Origin: Peromyscus leucopus | Lineage: Eukaryota > Chordata > Mammalia > Rodentia > Cricetidae | Length of the DNA: 64,000 nt | Reading direction: 5' to 3' | Assembly: GCF_004664715.2 (NCBI RefSeq) | Contig: NC_051068.1 | Coordinates: 13,962,798 to 14,026,797, forward strand | Shown here: in pieces, positions 1 through 10,559 of the stretch | Layout: the number at the start of each line of letters is the position of its first letter | Position numbering within the stretch: the first letter of the stretch is position 1 | The notes under the pieces: model-generated | Seen by the model: the letters and a program-made list of their open reading frames with translations, nothing else | Databases searched by the model: none | What the model was told of the DNA's origin: nothing | Position numbers and translations under genes: made by a program

Positions 1-214
1 CTTGCTCAGCCTACTTTCTTGTACCATTCAGGACCAACTGCCCAGAGGTGGCCCCACCTACAATGGGCTAGGCACTCCCTCGTCAATCACTAATAAAGAA
101 AATGCTCTCCAGGCTTGCCTATAGACCAATCTTATGGAAGCATTTTCTCAGTTCACATGCCCTCTTCCCAAATTGCTTGAGTCTGTGTCAAGTTGACATA
201 AAACCAGCCAGCAC
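1..214 (-). repeat. MaLR-like rodent LTR, partial
   Basis: The segment ends with the inverted form of a very common rodent LTR, including the GTCAAGTTGACATAAAA stretch near 190-205 and the ATCACTAAT/AAGAAAATGC stretch near 85-110. It runs off the left edge, so only the first half of the LTR (in its own minus orientation) is present. I recognise the repeat but not the exact subfamily; MaLR-type is my best assignment. No coding content. Confidence 0.55.
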
Positions 215-896
215 TCTTTCTTCGGACATGCTGTCGTTTTCCTAATAGAAGTTGTGTTAGCTCATCAACACTGAAAACTCCCCCACACCACCACTCTTTA
301 CTTTGTTTCTTCTGGCCTTTTGCCACTCCCAGGAGCGCCAGCAAAGGCTAGCAAGATGCTGGGATCTAGAAAGTTCCAGGGAGGTGAAGCAAAGGAGGAG
401 CTGCGATGGTTTGAAGAGGAGCTATTGGCAGGCCTGTGTTTTCAGAACCATTCTCACGGGCACCTTCCTCAGTGCCGGATTCTCCTGAACTTTCCTAGCT
501 CTTTCTTCTTATGTAAATGTGAAAGTCCTCCGCCCCACTTCATGCTTTATTATTCCCAAATAGCAAATGCATTAGGGCCTTTGATTCATCTGTGGAAAAT
601 GCATTATGAAGCAAAGCTTAATGCTCTAAAATGGTTAGTTCATGGGGTTTTCATCTGAGGAATATCAGAGAAGCATTAATTCGTCGTCTTCAATTGGCAC
701 AAAAATTCACTGGATCTCCTCACAAAAAGTAGCCCCTCCCACCTCTGCTCAGAAAAGTGCAGGAGACAAATCAAAAGTCCTAAACAAACTTCCTGCACCC
801 AAGGGCTTCAGGGGGGACTCCTGTTCAGGGAGCAACTGGCCTCCAGGAGAGAAGTCTTTCAGCTCTTAGCACTCTGGGCTTTTCAAGGTGAGTTTT
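215..896. other. unique sequence, no gene seen
   Basis: No repeat family recognised. A 112-codon open frame at 320-658 has no recognisable domain, no flanking splice signals I trust and no low-complexity explanation; I treat it as chance. Confidence 0.4.
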
Positions 897-1055
897 GTGT
901 TATAGAAACAGGGTATCTGGCAGCCTGGGCTTGCCTGGGATGACCTTGAACCTCATCCTCCTGACTCTGCCACTTGAATGTTGAGCCATCGTGGCTATTT
1001 TACGTGGTGCTGGGCATGGAACCCAGGGTTCTACACATGTTACCATACCCCAGCC
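897..1055 (-). repeat. B4-type SINE (B1-ID fusion), diverged
   Basis: Minus-strand B1-like half (cagcctgggcttg, ctcctgactctgcc) is followed by an ID-like half with the gctgggcatggaacccaggg box. The order fits a reversed B4. Divergence is high and there is no clear TSD. Confidence 0.55.
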
Positions 1056-1561
1056 TTCAAGAGAACTAATTTTAGACCCTGGCAAAGGACAAGACCTGAA
1101 GTCTTTTATTTCCGCACTGCTGAGCCAACCCAGCCTTTAGAGAAAGGACTTTAGTGAAAATAGGTTTGTAAGGTCTACATTACAAGAATAAGAATGAAGA
1201 GCCCTTAGTGCTGGTGATAACTCTGCACACTGGTAATCAGCATGCCCTCGTTTCTCTATCTACACCAGTATTAACTAGCTATGCAGTGAATAATCCTCTC
1301 ATGGAAAATAATTCCTTAACAAAGGAAGAGTTGGGAAACACTGGCTAAAAAAACAAAACAAAACAAACAACAACAACAAAAAAAGGATAGATGTCACAGT
1401 TTCTCAAAAACAAAATTAAATGCCACCTACAAAAATCCCCCTAATAAAAAATTTAGGGTGAGGAAACAACTCAACAAACCATTTTAATAAGTGATGTGTA
1501 TCCTGCACTCACTAATGTTGTTACTCACCCTGCTGCCAACTAGAAGGATGTGGGTCTTCAA
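1056..1561. other. unique sequence with A-rich patch
   Basis: Nothing recognised except an A/CAAAA-rich stretch at about 1347-1385, which could be an old retroposon tail without a recognisable body. Confidence 0.4.
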
Positions 1562-1650
1562 ATGTGTGCAGGAGGCAGAGGCAGGAGGACCACTACAAGT
1601 TCAAGTGCAGCCTGGTCTAGGAAGCAAGTTTCAGGCCAGCCAGTGGTGCC
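1562..1650 (+). repeat. B1 SINE fragment
   Basis: Contains aggaggcagaggcaggaggacc and a gcctggtctaggaagcaagtttcaggccagcc section typical of a diverged plus-strand B1. The 5' end and A tail are missing. Confidence 0.4.
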
Positions 1651-1885
1651 AACAGGAGGAGAAACTTCTCTGGTATGGCGGGGAGCCCAAGCAGCAGTTC
1701 TGAAAATGTGCTTATTGGAGGCCAGGAGGCCAGGGGAGAGCCTGGCTGCTGTGTCTGCGTTATCTCCTGAATGTGCACCTTGTCAAAAGGCAATGATGCC
1801 TAAGACCGACACCTAGACTCCCTGTTGTCAGGCCAACTGGACTGAATGTTCATCCCCCTCCCACGCCTCACCCCAGCCTGTAGAG

Positions 1886-2094
1886 CAGCAGTTCTCAACC
1901 TTCCTAATGCTGCGACCCTTTAACACAGTTCCTCACCTTGTGGTGACTCCCAACCATAAAATTGTTTTGTTGCGACTTCATAGCTGTAATTTTGTTACTG
2001 TTATGAATCGTAATGTAAATATCTGTTTTTTCTGATGGTCTTAGATGAATCGACACCCCCAACTGGGTTGCAACCCTCAGGTTGAGAACCACTG
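1886..2094. mobile_element. URR1-like hAT-Charlie DNA transposon
   Basis: A 209-bp non-autonomous DNA transposon. Ends are inverted repeats (CAGCAGTTCTCAACC at 1886 and GGTTGAGAACCACTG ending at 2094). The interior has the typical TGCGACCCTTTAA and ATGAATCGTAATGTAAATATCTG-like parts of rodent URR1. Flanking 8-mers ctgtagag and ccctggag are only partly alike, fitting an old hAT insertion. It has no transposase. Confidence 0.75.
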
Positions 2095-3055
2095 CCCTGG
2101 AGTCACCCCTCCATGGTACCTTAATTGCTGGGGCCCTCCTGCTGTACAGGAGTCCAGATTCTCTTCCCTCTTAAGATCCCAATCAAAATAAAATCCACCC
2201 TCAAATTCACAAGAGAAGCCCTGAGACCTGCTGGCTTGGGGTAGCCCTGGTGACTGGTGATTTTCTGGGACTATAGCCCTTCAAGACAGTTTCCATCATC
2301 TCCAAGACATCTCTGAATGTTTCTGCATCATTAAGATGACATAAAGATACTCTGTTTCAAAACAAATCTACCAAGAATCGAAATAAGCCAACAAGAAACA
2401 AGCTGAGGCAAGTCAGTATTAAACTCTGCCTGTTAGAGGATGCAGACTGAAGTTAGCCTAGGTGCCAGCAACTTTAGAGCCCTGTGCTGGCTCCTAAACA
2501 TGCACTGCTCTCTCCTTTGGACTCTGCTTCTGCCCCCCCCCTCTTGTGTCTGTCAGCATTAACCCCAACACAGAGATGAGTTGGTGAGTGTACCAGGTCC
2601 TTAAAAATCACCAGAACAGAAGGTCTTAAGTGTTTTTACCACAGAAACAGAACTAGACACCAATTTTCCTGACTTCCTCATCCCCTGGCACCTACAACAA
2701 ATGCCACACTATACACCATATGGAAACGCTGCTCTGTTAATGACACTTTAGGAAAGCTTCAGAAACCTTCACACACATACTCTCAGCTCTGCCCTTTCTC
2801 CCCGTGTTAACAATTTAAGGATAGAAGTGTACCTTTCAGAGCTGTTGGAGCGGGGACAGAGGATTAAAACTGGGTTTTCTATGCACTGTACAGATGATAA
2901 ATCAAGAGGTTTTATAAATACAGGGTTACAGTGCACATCTTATTCTGAGATTCGCCCTTTTAAGAAGGGTAAGGGCTGCGTGGATCCCGTGTGAGGTTGT
3001 AACATCTCAGCAGACTCCTAGGTTTCCAATCATTTTATTAGGAGAAATGCTAAGG
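2095..3055. other. unique sequence, no gene seen
   Basis: No recognised repeat, open frame of note, or regulatory signature. A short C-run lies near 2535. Confidence 0.4.
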
Positions 3056-3290
3056 GTTATTGATGTGACTCAGTTGGTAGAGTGCTTGGCTAGCATGCAA
3101 GAAGCCTTGGGTTCTGTGCCCAGTACTACATAAACCAGTCATAGTGGTACACTCTTATAATCCCAGCACTTAGTAACTGGAACTGGAGAATCAGGAGTTC
3201 AAAGTCAATACTCAACTTAAAAAAAAAAAAGTTTTGGGTCTGCCTGAAGCTATATGAGACCCTGTCTGAAGAAAAGAAAGGAAGGTAGGC
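3056..3290 (+). repeat. B4-type SINE
   Basis: An ID-like 5' half (gactcagttggtagagtgcttggctagcatgcaagaagcc) is followed by a B1-like half (taatcccagcacttagtaactgg) and a gagaccctgtctgaagaaaag end. An A-run interrupts it near 3219-3230. Confidence 0.6.
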
Positions 3291-3558
3291 GGGTAGATTG
3301 GCTTGTTGTGCAAATATCTTGAACTGCAGAAGTAAAGTACCCAATGGTATTTTGGAGGTAAGTTGCAAGCTGGGTTGGTGGGTGGGTTTAATGCTAATAA
3401 CTGTTGTGCCCATTCACAGGGCACCACTGTGTCCAAGTATGTCTTCCCCATGTTTTCATCTATACTGGACACAAACAGGCTCCTACCCTTCTGCTGGCTG
3501 AATGGTTACACACTGATAACTCATCTCAATTGCAGTTCTTCAAATACTAATGAGATGA

Positions 3559-3944
3559 TGTAGCTGGAAAGTTTCTCTCCAGATCCCACCAAGCCTCCGC
3601 AGCTTCTCAGACCCAAGTAAACACACAGAGGCTTATATTACTTACAAACTGTACGGCCATTAGCTCAAACTTATTACTGACTAGCTCTTACACTTAAATT
3701 AACCCATAATTCTTATTTATGTTTAGCCATGTGGCTTGGTACCTTTACTCAGTTCTGCCTTCACATCTTGCTTCCTCTGTTTCTGTCTGGAGACTCCTGA
3801 CTTAGCCTTCCACTTCCCAGAATTCTCCTCTCTGCTTATCCCACCTATACTATACTTCCTGCCTGGCCACTGGCCAATCAGTGTTTTATTTATCAACCAA
3901 ATCAGAGCAATACATTCATAGCATACAGAAAGACATCCTCAGCA
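3559..3944 (-). mobile_element. Solo LTR, family A, class II ERV-like
   Basis: 386-bp element with TG...CA ends. It is flanked by a perfect 6-bp duplication, AGATGA at 3553-3558 and 3945-3950. Six-base duplications are typical of betaretrovirus-like (ERVK) integration. It shares the CACTGGCCAATCAGTGTTTTATTTAT block (about 3868-3893, CCAAT boxes) with copies at 25650, 45306, 61655 and a fragment at 56800. No internal region is present, so it is a solo LTR formed by LTR-LTR recombination. Orientation follows the analogy with the 33812 provirus. I do not recall the formal family name. Confidence 0.88.
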
Positions 3945-4148
3945 AGATGACCCATCACTATTTACTGCATATTGTATTTCATTCTCCAAGAATGAAAAGC
4001 ATCTTTGTACCCTTTGCTGGTCTACAGCTGGAATAAGCTTAATGGTTCATTTAGGGAACTTACACATTGTAGCTAGTACACTTTAAATATCTGATTTGTT
4101 ACAGATAGTGGCTTTCAGTCTTATCTTTAACTTTACAATGAATCTTTT

Positions 4149-4312
4149 CATTTGTTTGTTTTGTTTTTTCCAGACAGGGTTTCTCAGTGTAGTTTTGGTG
4201 CCTGTCCTGGATCTCGCTTTATAGTAGACCAGGCTGGCCTCAGACTCACAGAGATCCACCTGACTCTGCCACTGGAGTGCTAGGATTAAAGGCATGTGCC
4301 ATCCCTGCCTGG
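4149..4312 (-). repeat. B1 SINE, reversed
   Basis: Near full-length B1 read on the minus strand, with T-rich head, gacagggtttctcagtgtag and the ggattaaaggcatgtgcc A-box region. A 10-bp TSD tgaatctttt sits at 4139-4148 and 4313-4322. Confidence 0.9.
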
Positions 4313-4447
4313 TGAATCTTTTACTTCAGAAAAGAAGCTAACTGTTACATAAGCCTGTGGATTCTTCATTAATGATGAAGTCATTGTGTTTTGATCAGAA
4401 ACCACTTTCCTGGTTAAAACTCTGAAAACCTTCTCCTCTAGGAATTT

Positions 4448-4670
4448 ATAACTTTTATTAATTTTGTTTTTACGTGCATGGATGTTTTGCCTGCGTGTGT
4501 CTGTGCATCGCTGTGCAAAGCCTGAGGAGGCCAGTAGAGGGCATCAGCTCCCCAGGGACCAGAGTTACAAACAGTTGTCAGCTGCCATATGGGTGCTAGG
4601 AAGCAAAGCCACAGGTCATCTGGAAGAGCAGCAGTGCTCTTAATCACTGAGCTGCCTCCTCGGCTCCTCT
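4448..4670 (-). repeat. B3/B2 SINE, reversed
   Basis: Minus-strand tRNA-derived SINE: ends with cagtgctcttaatcactgagc (reversed B2 promoter half) and has agagggcatcagctcc and gccatatgggtgctaggaagc. TSD tctaggaattt at 4437-4447 and 4671-4681. Confidence 0.82.
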
Positions 4671-4681
4671 TCTAGGAATTT

Positions 4682-5384
4682 TATTATTGGTATTGTTTTA
4701 TTTGTTTGTTACATTAAATAACAGTTCTTTGGGATTTTCATTGTGAATGAAATAGAGCCCAGTTATTTTTCTTTTGACTTTCTTTCTTTTTTTTTTTTTA
4801 AACCCTCTGAAATGGGCAACATACTGTTTCAACACGTGGATTGAATATTCACCAATTCCACTTGTTTGGAATAATTTTTACCATGACTGCCTCTCCTACA
4901 TCCCTGGTCTATTCTAGGCTTGGCATTCTGTCCCACTGATTGCCTGGTCTATGTACTTGAATCCCTTTGCAGTGTTAGTATATATTGATGACCATGAATT
5001 GCTCTCCTGGCAAAAAGGAAAGTCTCCAGGCATCCTTCTCTCTCTTTATTGCCTTCAAGACTGTAACAGTGGCAAAGGACTCAGGTAGACAGCACACCTT
5101 TTTGCCCTTGGAACTTTTCCAAATTCGTTTTAAGAAGCAATGCTGCCTTTAATGAAACCATCATCAATAGCCACCATGCCCCAAAGGAAAAAGAAAAAAC
5201 CTTCAGACACAGTTCTGTCTGAAGTTACCATCATGTACACTCCTGGCTGAGCAATCCTGAAAGCCGTGGCCTCTTTCATGTCCCTCTCTCCAAGTCACAT
5301 GATCAATAGATAACCACGCTTAGGTCCTCTCCCCTTGGAGAAGGAAACTGATTTTTTTTTTTTAAAGAGAGAGAGTCTAGGGTC
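4682..5384. other. unique sequence with T tract
   Basis: Holds a T-run near 4788-4800 and otherwise unclassified sequence. No supported gene. Confidence 0.4.
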
Positions 5385-5636
5385 TGGGGAAACAGCTCAG
5401 GCAGTGCAGTGTTTGCCTTGCAAGTCTGAGCGCCTGAGTTTGATCCCTGGAACTCACAGAAAGTGGGGCACGGTGGTTTGCTGTTGTCAGCCAGTGCTAG
5501 GGAGACAAAAGGTGCTGCCCTCTGCTCCCTGCCCAGCTACCTGGGAGTTCCAGGCCAGAGAGACCTTGTCTCAAGAAAGAAGGTGGACAGCATTCCAAAG
5601 TTTCCCTCTGTCCTCCACATCAATGTGCACAAAAAT

Positions 5637-5682
<46 letters not shown>

Positions 5683-5691
5683 ACAATCTTG
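5385..5691 (+). repeat. B2/B4-like SINE with (CA)n tail
   Basis: Begins with the tRNA-like gtctggggaaacagctcagg region, has a B1-like ccaggccagagagaccttgtctc section and ends in an (AC)n run at about 5637-5691 with one interruption. The 124-codon open frame across it comes from the repeat and the CA run, which reads as Thr-His. Confidence 0.6.
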
Positions 5692-5834
5692 GGGTTTTTT
5701 TTCCCCTAAGTGATAATATAGCATGGTGACTAAATAATCTATAGGCTTCCTTTTAGCTCATACCTTCAAATATTGATGATATATGATAGAATTATTTAAA
5801 CATCTAAGTCATCTTGGAGTGATTTAAATGCCCT

Positions 5835-5968
5835 GAATGCCCTGAACTTTAATTCCAGAACTTGGGAGGCAGAAGCAGGCAGATCTCTATGATTTCGTGT
5901 CAGCCTGGTCTATATAGTGAGTTTCAAGACAGCCAGGGCTACATAGTGAGACCCTGTCCCAAAATAAA
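5835..5968 (+). repeat. B1 SINE
   Basis: ggaggcagaagcaggcagatctc, gtcagcctggtctatatagtgag and gagaccctgtccc identify a diverged plus-strand B1 with a short A/AAAT tail. Confidence 0.75.
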
Positions 5969-6322
5969 TAAATTGAATAAAAATTTAAGTCAATGTAGCT
6001 CAGTAATTTAAATTTTAATCTTAGAGCCAAAAACTTGGATCCAAATTCTGTAGCATATTAATTTGCTTAACAATTCCAAAGATCTAATCTCCTCATCTGT
6101 CTATGTTTCAAGAAATTGCCTACTTTGTTTTGGGAAGGATTGGGAAATTATGGGCATAAAGCACTTATACACCAAAGCCCTCGGTAGGTGCCCAGGAGGT
6201 GGACTGCTCGCAGTATGCTGTGACTTTCAGTGCTGCGTGTCTTCTGTGCACACAGTGGTTCCTCTAAGTGCTTGTGCATCTTCTCAAGGGTGCAGAAGGG
6301 CAACTGCTCACACTGCTGAGGG

Positions 6323-6966
6323 AATCCAGGGCACCCAGCGCACCCAGGGCATCCAGAGCACCCAGGGCACCCAGGGCACCCAGTGCATCCAGTGTATGTA
6401 TCCAGTACATCCAGTGCATCCAGTACACCCAGAGTATCCAGTGCATCCAGGGCACCCAGTGCATCCAGGGCATCCAGGGCACCCAGTGCATCCAGCACAC
6501 CCAGTGCATCCAGTGTATCCAGGGCATCCAGAGCATCCAGCACACCCAGTGCATCCAGGGCATCCAGGGCATCCAGGGCATCCAGTGCATGCAGCACACC
6601 CAGTGCATCCAGGGCATCCAAGGCACCCAGGACACCCAGGGCATCCAGGGCATCCAGTACATCCAGGGCACCCAGTGAATCCAGTGTATCCAGTACATCC
6701 AGGGCATCCAGTGCATCCAGTACACCCAGTGCATCCAGGGCATCCAGGGCATCCAGGGCACCCAGTGCATCCAGGGCATCCAGGGCATCCAGTACACCCA
6801 GTGAATTCAGGGCATCCAGGGCATTCAAGGCGTTCGTGCATCCAGGGCACCCAGGGCACCCAGCCCGCACCCCCCCGGCTCCAGCACCCAGGGCACCCAG
6901 GGCATCCAGGCACCCAGGGCACCCAGGGCATCCAGGGCACCCAAGGCACCCAGGGCATCCAGGGCA
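6323..6966. repeat. 9-bp minisatellite, about 70 units
   Basis: Tandem array of a 9-bp unit, CAG(G/T)GCA(T/C)C, with local variants (CAGTGTATC, CAGTACACC). One unit near 6391-6403 is lengthened by 4 bp, and a degenerate patch lies around 6862-6890. Because the unit is a multiple of three and has no stop in any register, all six frames stay open across the core. The plus frames read as Gln-Gly/Cys-Ile/Thr, His-Pro-Gly/Val and Ala-Ser-Arg triplets. The minus frames read as Leu-Asp-Ala, Trp-Met-Pro and Gly-Cys-Pro triplets. The longest nominal frame spans 6063-6995 (310 codons). It has no domain outside the repeat and I do not call it a gene. Confidence 0.95.
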
Positions 6967-7292
6967 AGTTCACAGTCCTGCACACAGAATCTTGAGGACT
7001 CTGATTCCTTTCCACCCCAGCAAGACCCAAGAGGCAGAGCTTCTTTGAAAGCATGTGAGTTTGAGAAGTTTCTGAGGTGTTGTAAGGATGACCCACTTAA
7101 TATAGATTATATTCGGTCCCATTTAGGGTCTGGTGTGGAGAAGTGTCTTGTCATCACCATTGAGTGAGAAGTGCTGTCAAAACTCTTAGAGTTGTACAAA
7201 AGCCGTGGGAACGTAAGTTGGATCTACCCGTCTCATTATTTATTTGAGCTTCATTTTAGCCCAATAAACCATGCATCAGAAACCCTCTATGT
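6967..7292. other. unique sequence downstream of minisatellite
   Basis: No repeat or gene recognised. Confidence 0.4.
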
Positions 7293-7487
7293 GGGGGCTG
7301 GAGAAGTAGTTCAGTGTCTAAGTGTGTTCGCTGCTCTTGCAAAGGACCTGAGTTGCTTTCCAGCAGCCTCTTCAAGCAGATCACAACTGTGTGTAACTCC
7401 AGCTCCAGAGGATCTGAAGCTCTCCTCTGGCCCCCTAACTCACCCACATTCCTATGTGTATACACATTAATAAAAACAATGTTTTTG
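7293..7487 (+). repeat. B3/B2 SINE
   Basis: gggggctggagaagtagttcag start, gtaactccagctccagaggatctg middle and ccctaactcacccacattc 3' part, ending in an AATAAAAACA-type tail. Confidence 0.77.
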
Positions 7488-7505
7488 TTTTTAATCCTCA
7501 GTATG

Positions 7506-7648
7506 GTAGCTGGGTGTGATGCTGTATACTTGTAATCTCAGCACTCAGGAAGTAGAGGCAGGAGGATCATCCTTGGCTACACAGAAAGTCAGAGGCAAGC
7601 CTGAGCTACCTGAGACCCTGCCTCAAAAAGATCAAGTAAAAAAAATTC
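7506..7648 (+). repeat. B1-related SINE
   Basis: agctgggtgtgatgctgtatacttgtaatctcagcactcagg and gagaccctgcctcaaaaag mark a diverged plus-strand B1 or the B1 half of a B4, with an A-rich end. Confidence 0.65.
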
Positions 7649-9326
7649 CTCAGTGTGTTTAACTTGCTCACTGCTAAGTGAGAGCACGGACTGTGCTACA
7701 TTCATAGCGAGTTGTTCAGGGGATGCCCAGCTGATAAGGTGGTACTTCGTTCAAGCAATGGATAGCTATATGTTTTCAACATTGCCAAGAAAGCTTCTTT
7801 CTGTTCATTTGACATGAATGATTTGCCTGGATATTTGTGCGTGTGTGTGCCTCTAGTGAACTGGTATGTGTGGAATTTAGCAGAAAATAATAAGAACAGA
7901 GAAGAGCAAACCTGGATTTGTTCCTGGGCCAGGTCAAAGGCTGTGGATAAATGAGATTGTTCAAAAAGCACTTTGTAGGCAGTAATTAATCTATATTTAA
8001 GTACAAATCATTCCTTTTTGCCCAGTGTGGGTCTCTTTCTGAGTCTTAAGATTATACAAACACTGGTGTCAGCTGTAAGAAAAGGAGAAACAGCACATAC
8101 TTCAGAAGTTTGGAATCTAGTGTCTTTTCATCAGAATTTACAGATCACTGTCCTTATGAGTGGCAATGTATCAAACAGAAACAATGTGATTCTAAGCCCC
8201 TCTGAAGTGGAAAAAGTAGTAACTGCATTTAAATAAAAGAAAGAGCAATTTTTAAAATTAATTAAAGGAGCATTTGGTACATGGAAGGTCATATATTTTA
8301 CACTTTACATTTGCAGATAATGAGGCCTCACGTGTCTATCATAATTGTTGCTGACTTTTTCTATAGTGGGCAAAGCACAAATACAAAGTGTGCTTGAAGC
8401 CTGGCTGTAAGGAGATTATGAACATTTAATGTAGAATGTTATCATAATACTCCGGGTACCCAATTGCGCTCTGTCACCCACTTTCCAGCGTGCTTCTGAA
8501 GATCATAGTTAATTCTGCTGATTTATGGTAATGCTGCCGCCTATCGTCCACGGCATCGAGACCGCTAACAAGCTTAGGATAAGCCTGAGCTGGAATGGTT
8601 TGAGGTTTAAATTTCTGTAACGATTATAAAGTAGAAGGAGCAAAATCCTACTTCAGCAGAAAGAAAAAAAAAAAAAGGTAGGGCACTTCCACTCCACACT
8701 GTGCCCCTCCCCCACTCCCAGCAGCCTCCCACAGCAGCAAAAGTAACTTCTAACGTTTCAAACCGGTGCGGTGTTCCTGACCCGGAATATTCCTGATTCA
8801 AATACACCCCACTCCCAGCTTTTCCTTGCTAAAGACTGTTCTGGAAGACCCCTCCCCTACCTACCTTCTCCTTTTGAAGAGATTGCTCTTTTTCTAACAA
8901 ATTCCATTTGAGAAGTTACCTTTTTGAATGTTAATTTACATTACGTTCAGTTTTGGAAATCAGCATGGTCATTAGCCTCTCGTAGTCAATCGACTGTGTC
9001 ATTAACATGTGGCCCCAGCACACAGGTTCTGTTCTCTTTTGAAGTCAAGGGTTTAAAGCAGCATTGGCAGGGAAGGGAAGGGAAAGCAGAAGCTGGAGAG
9101 GGCCTGTCTGTGAAGTCTGCACCCCAAAGATGATGATGATGAGCAGTCCCTGACAGCCAAGAGATGGGCATGGATCATTCTGAAGGAACATCCACATTCT
9201 TGCCAAATGAGAGAGCAGCTACTTTGGCCTGCAAAGCCTGTCATACTTTTGGCTGCAATGTCCTGCTCATCACAAGAAACAGGCTCAGTAAGACAAAACT
9301 TTAAGCTTTCTTTCATAAAACAAAGG
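7649..9326. other. unique sequence, two conserved-looking patches
   Basis: No mobile element recognised over 1.7 kb except an A-run at 8662. Two stretches stand out, about 8400-8620 and 8880-9010. They are single-copy, keep several CpGs (tatcgtccacggcatcgagaccg near 8544) and carry AT-rich motifs such as taattt and attaacatg. This composition fits conserved non-coding DNA, but that is inference. Open frames here are short. Confidence 0.3.
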
Positions 9327-9389
9327 CACACACCTTTAAAGCGAGCAGCTGGGAGACTGAGGCTACATAGTAAAACCTTGTCTCAAAGT

Positions 9390-9427
<38 letters not shown>
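9327..9427 (+). repeat. B1 remnant with (TAAG)n tail
   Basis: gctgggagactgaggctacatagtaaaaccttgtctc is the 3' half of an old B1. Its tail has expanded into a clean 4-bp repeat, TAAG, at about 9388-9427. Confidence 0.6.
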
Positions 9428-9837
9428 AAACATATACTACCACGTGGTTCTTCAGCAAGCATCTTTCTGTAGCACAGTCAGCCTCTACCTTGTGATTTTT
9501 GGTAGGGACAATGGCTAATGGTCCACAGGTCGTTCCCCAGGCTCAGAACTAGAGAAGGTATTCTCAGGTCCACTGCAATCCTTCCGTAAAGAACCAGACA
9601 TGGTCCAGTACCTTCTGCTTCTCTGAACTGTAATTTTAAGTTTCATCCCACAAAAGGCTGGATCTTTGACAACAGGAAGAATGTGGGGTAAAGAAAACAT
9701 GAGTACCGTGTGTACCCATGGTACTGCTCATCCTAGCATCAAAAACCGATGACAGTTACCTCACCACTGTCGTTGGGAAGAAGTCTGGACAAACATTACT
9801 ATTTTTAAAGCAAGCCTTTGTTTAGAAAAACAAAATT
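9428..9837. other. unique sequence
   Basis: Nothing recognised. Confidence 0.35.
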
Positions 9838-10078
9838 TTCTGGGGGACAGAGCTCAGTTGGTAAACTGTTTGACTACCATGCATGAGGTCCTGGGCTCTA
9901 GCTCTAAGCACAGCATGAATTCAGGGTGGTGGCCCAATCCTGCCTTCCCAGTACTTGAGAGGTAGAGGCAGGAGAATCAGGAGTTCATTGTCATACTCTT
10001 CTCTATAATGAGTTCTAGGCCAGCCTGGGCTATGTGAGACCCCATCTTAAAAAAAGAAAAGAGAAAGAAAGAAAGCAA
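9838..10078 (+). repeat. B4-type SINE
   Basis: An ID-like half (acagagctcagttggtaaactg, catgcatgaggtcctgggctc) is followed by a B1 half (aggcaggagaatcaggagttc, ggccagcctgggctatgtgagacc) and an A/GAAA tail. Confidence 0.72.
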
Positions 10079-10559
10079 AATCTGTTGTGTAAGAATGATG
10101 CTTTGTGTATTCTGACAGATGACGAATTTAGAGTCTAGGCAGAGCTGTTGAGAGAAGTGAGGAATGGAAGGTTCCAGTTTGAGCACAGTTGAATTGACGG
10201 TGAAGGAGGAAGTGAGATGGGCATGGGAGGGCTGAGAGAGAGGGGAGCGTGGTGGCCAGGACAGCAGGGGGACAGAACATCATGGTTCCCAGTCTACCAA
10301 GTCCAAGACCAGGCGGTGAGGGTGGGGTGAGTTCTCAGATCCAGAGGGTGATAGTGTAAGCAAACAAACCAAAAAAGGAAAAGGCAGAAACCCACGAAGG
10401 AAGCAGTTGGTAATCTCACACCTTTGGGAGCCTAGCACGGCAGCAGAGTCCCCAGGAGACCCAGGCCATCTCCTAGCTAGGGTTTGCTTTCAAGTTGCCA
10501 TCCTCCCGCCTCCACACTCACTACCAAACAAACACAGAAATCCACTACTGTTCTCCCCA

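Noticed and set aside
5335..5709. 124-codon frame ending in Thr-His repeats
   Set aside because: Composed of a SINE and a (CA)n tail.
6063..6995. 310-codon open frame with His-Pro-Gly repeats, as a collagen-like protein gene
   Set aside because: The frame is an unavoidable product of a stop-free 9-bp tandem repeat; the other five frames are equally open and the flanks carry no domain, splice site or signal peptide.
9388..9427. (TAAG)n as a CRISPR-like or regulatory repeat
   Set aside because: Simple 4-bp microsatellite grown from a B1 tail; no spacers.
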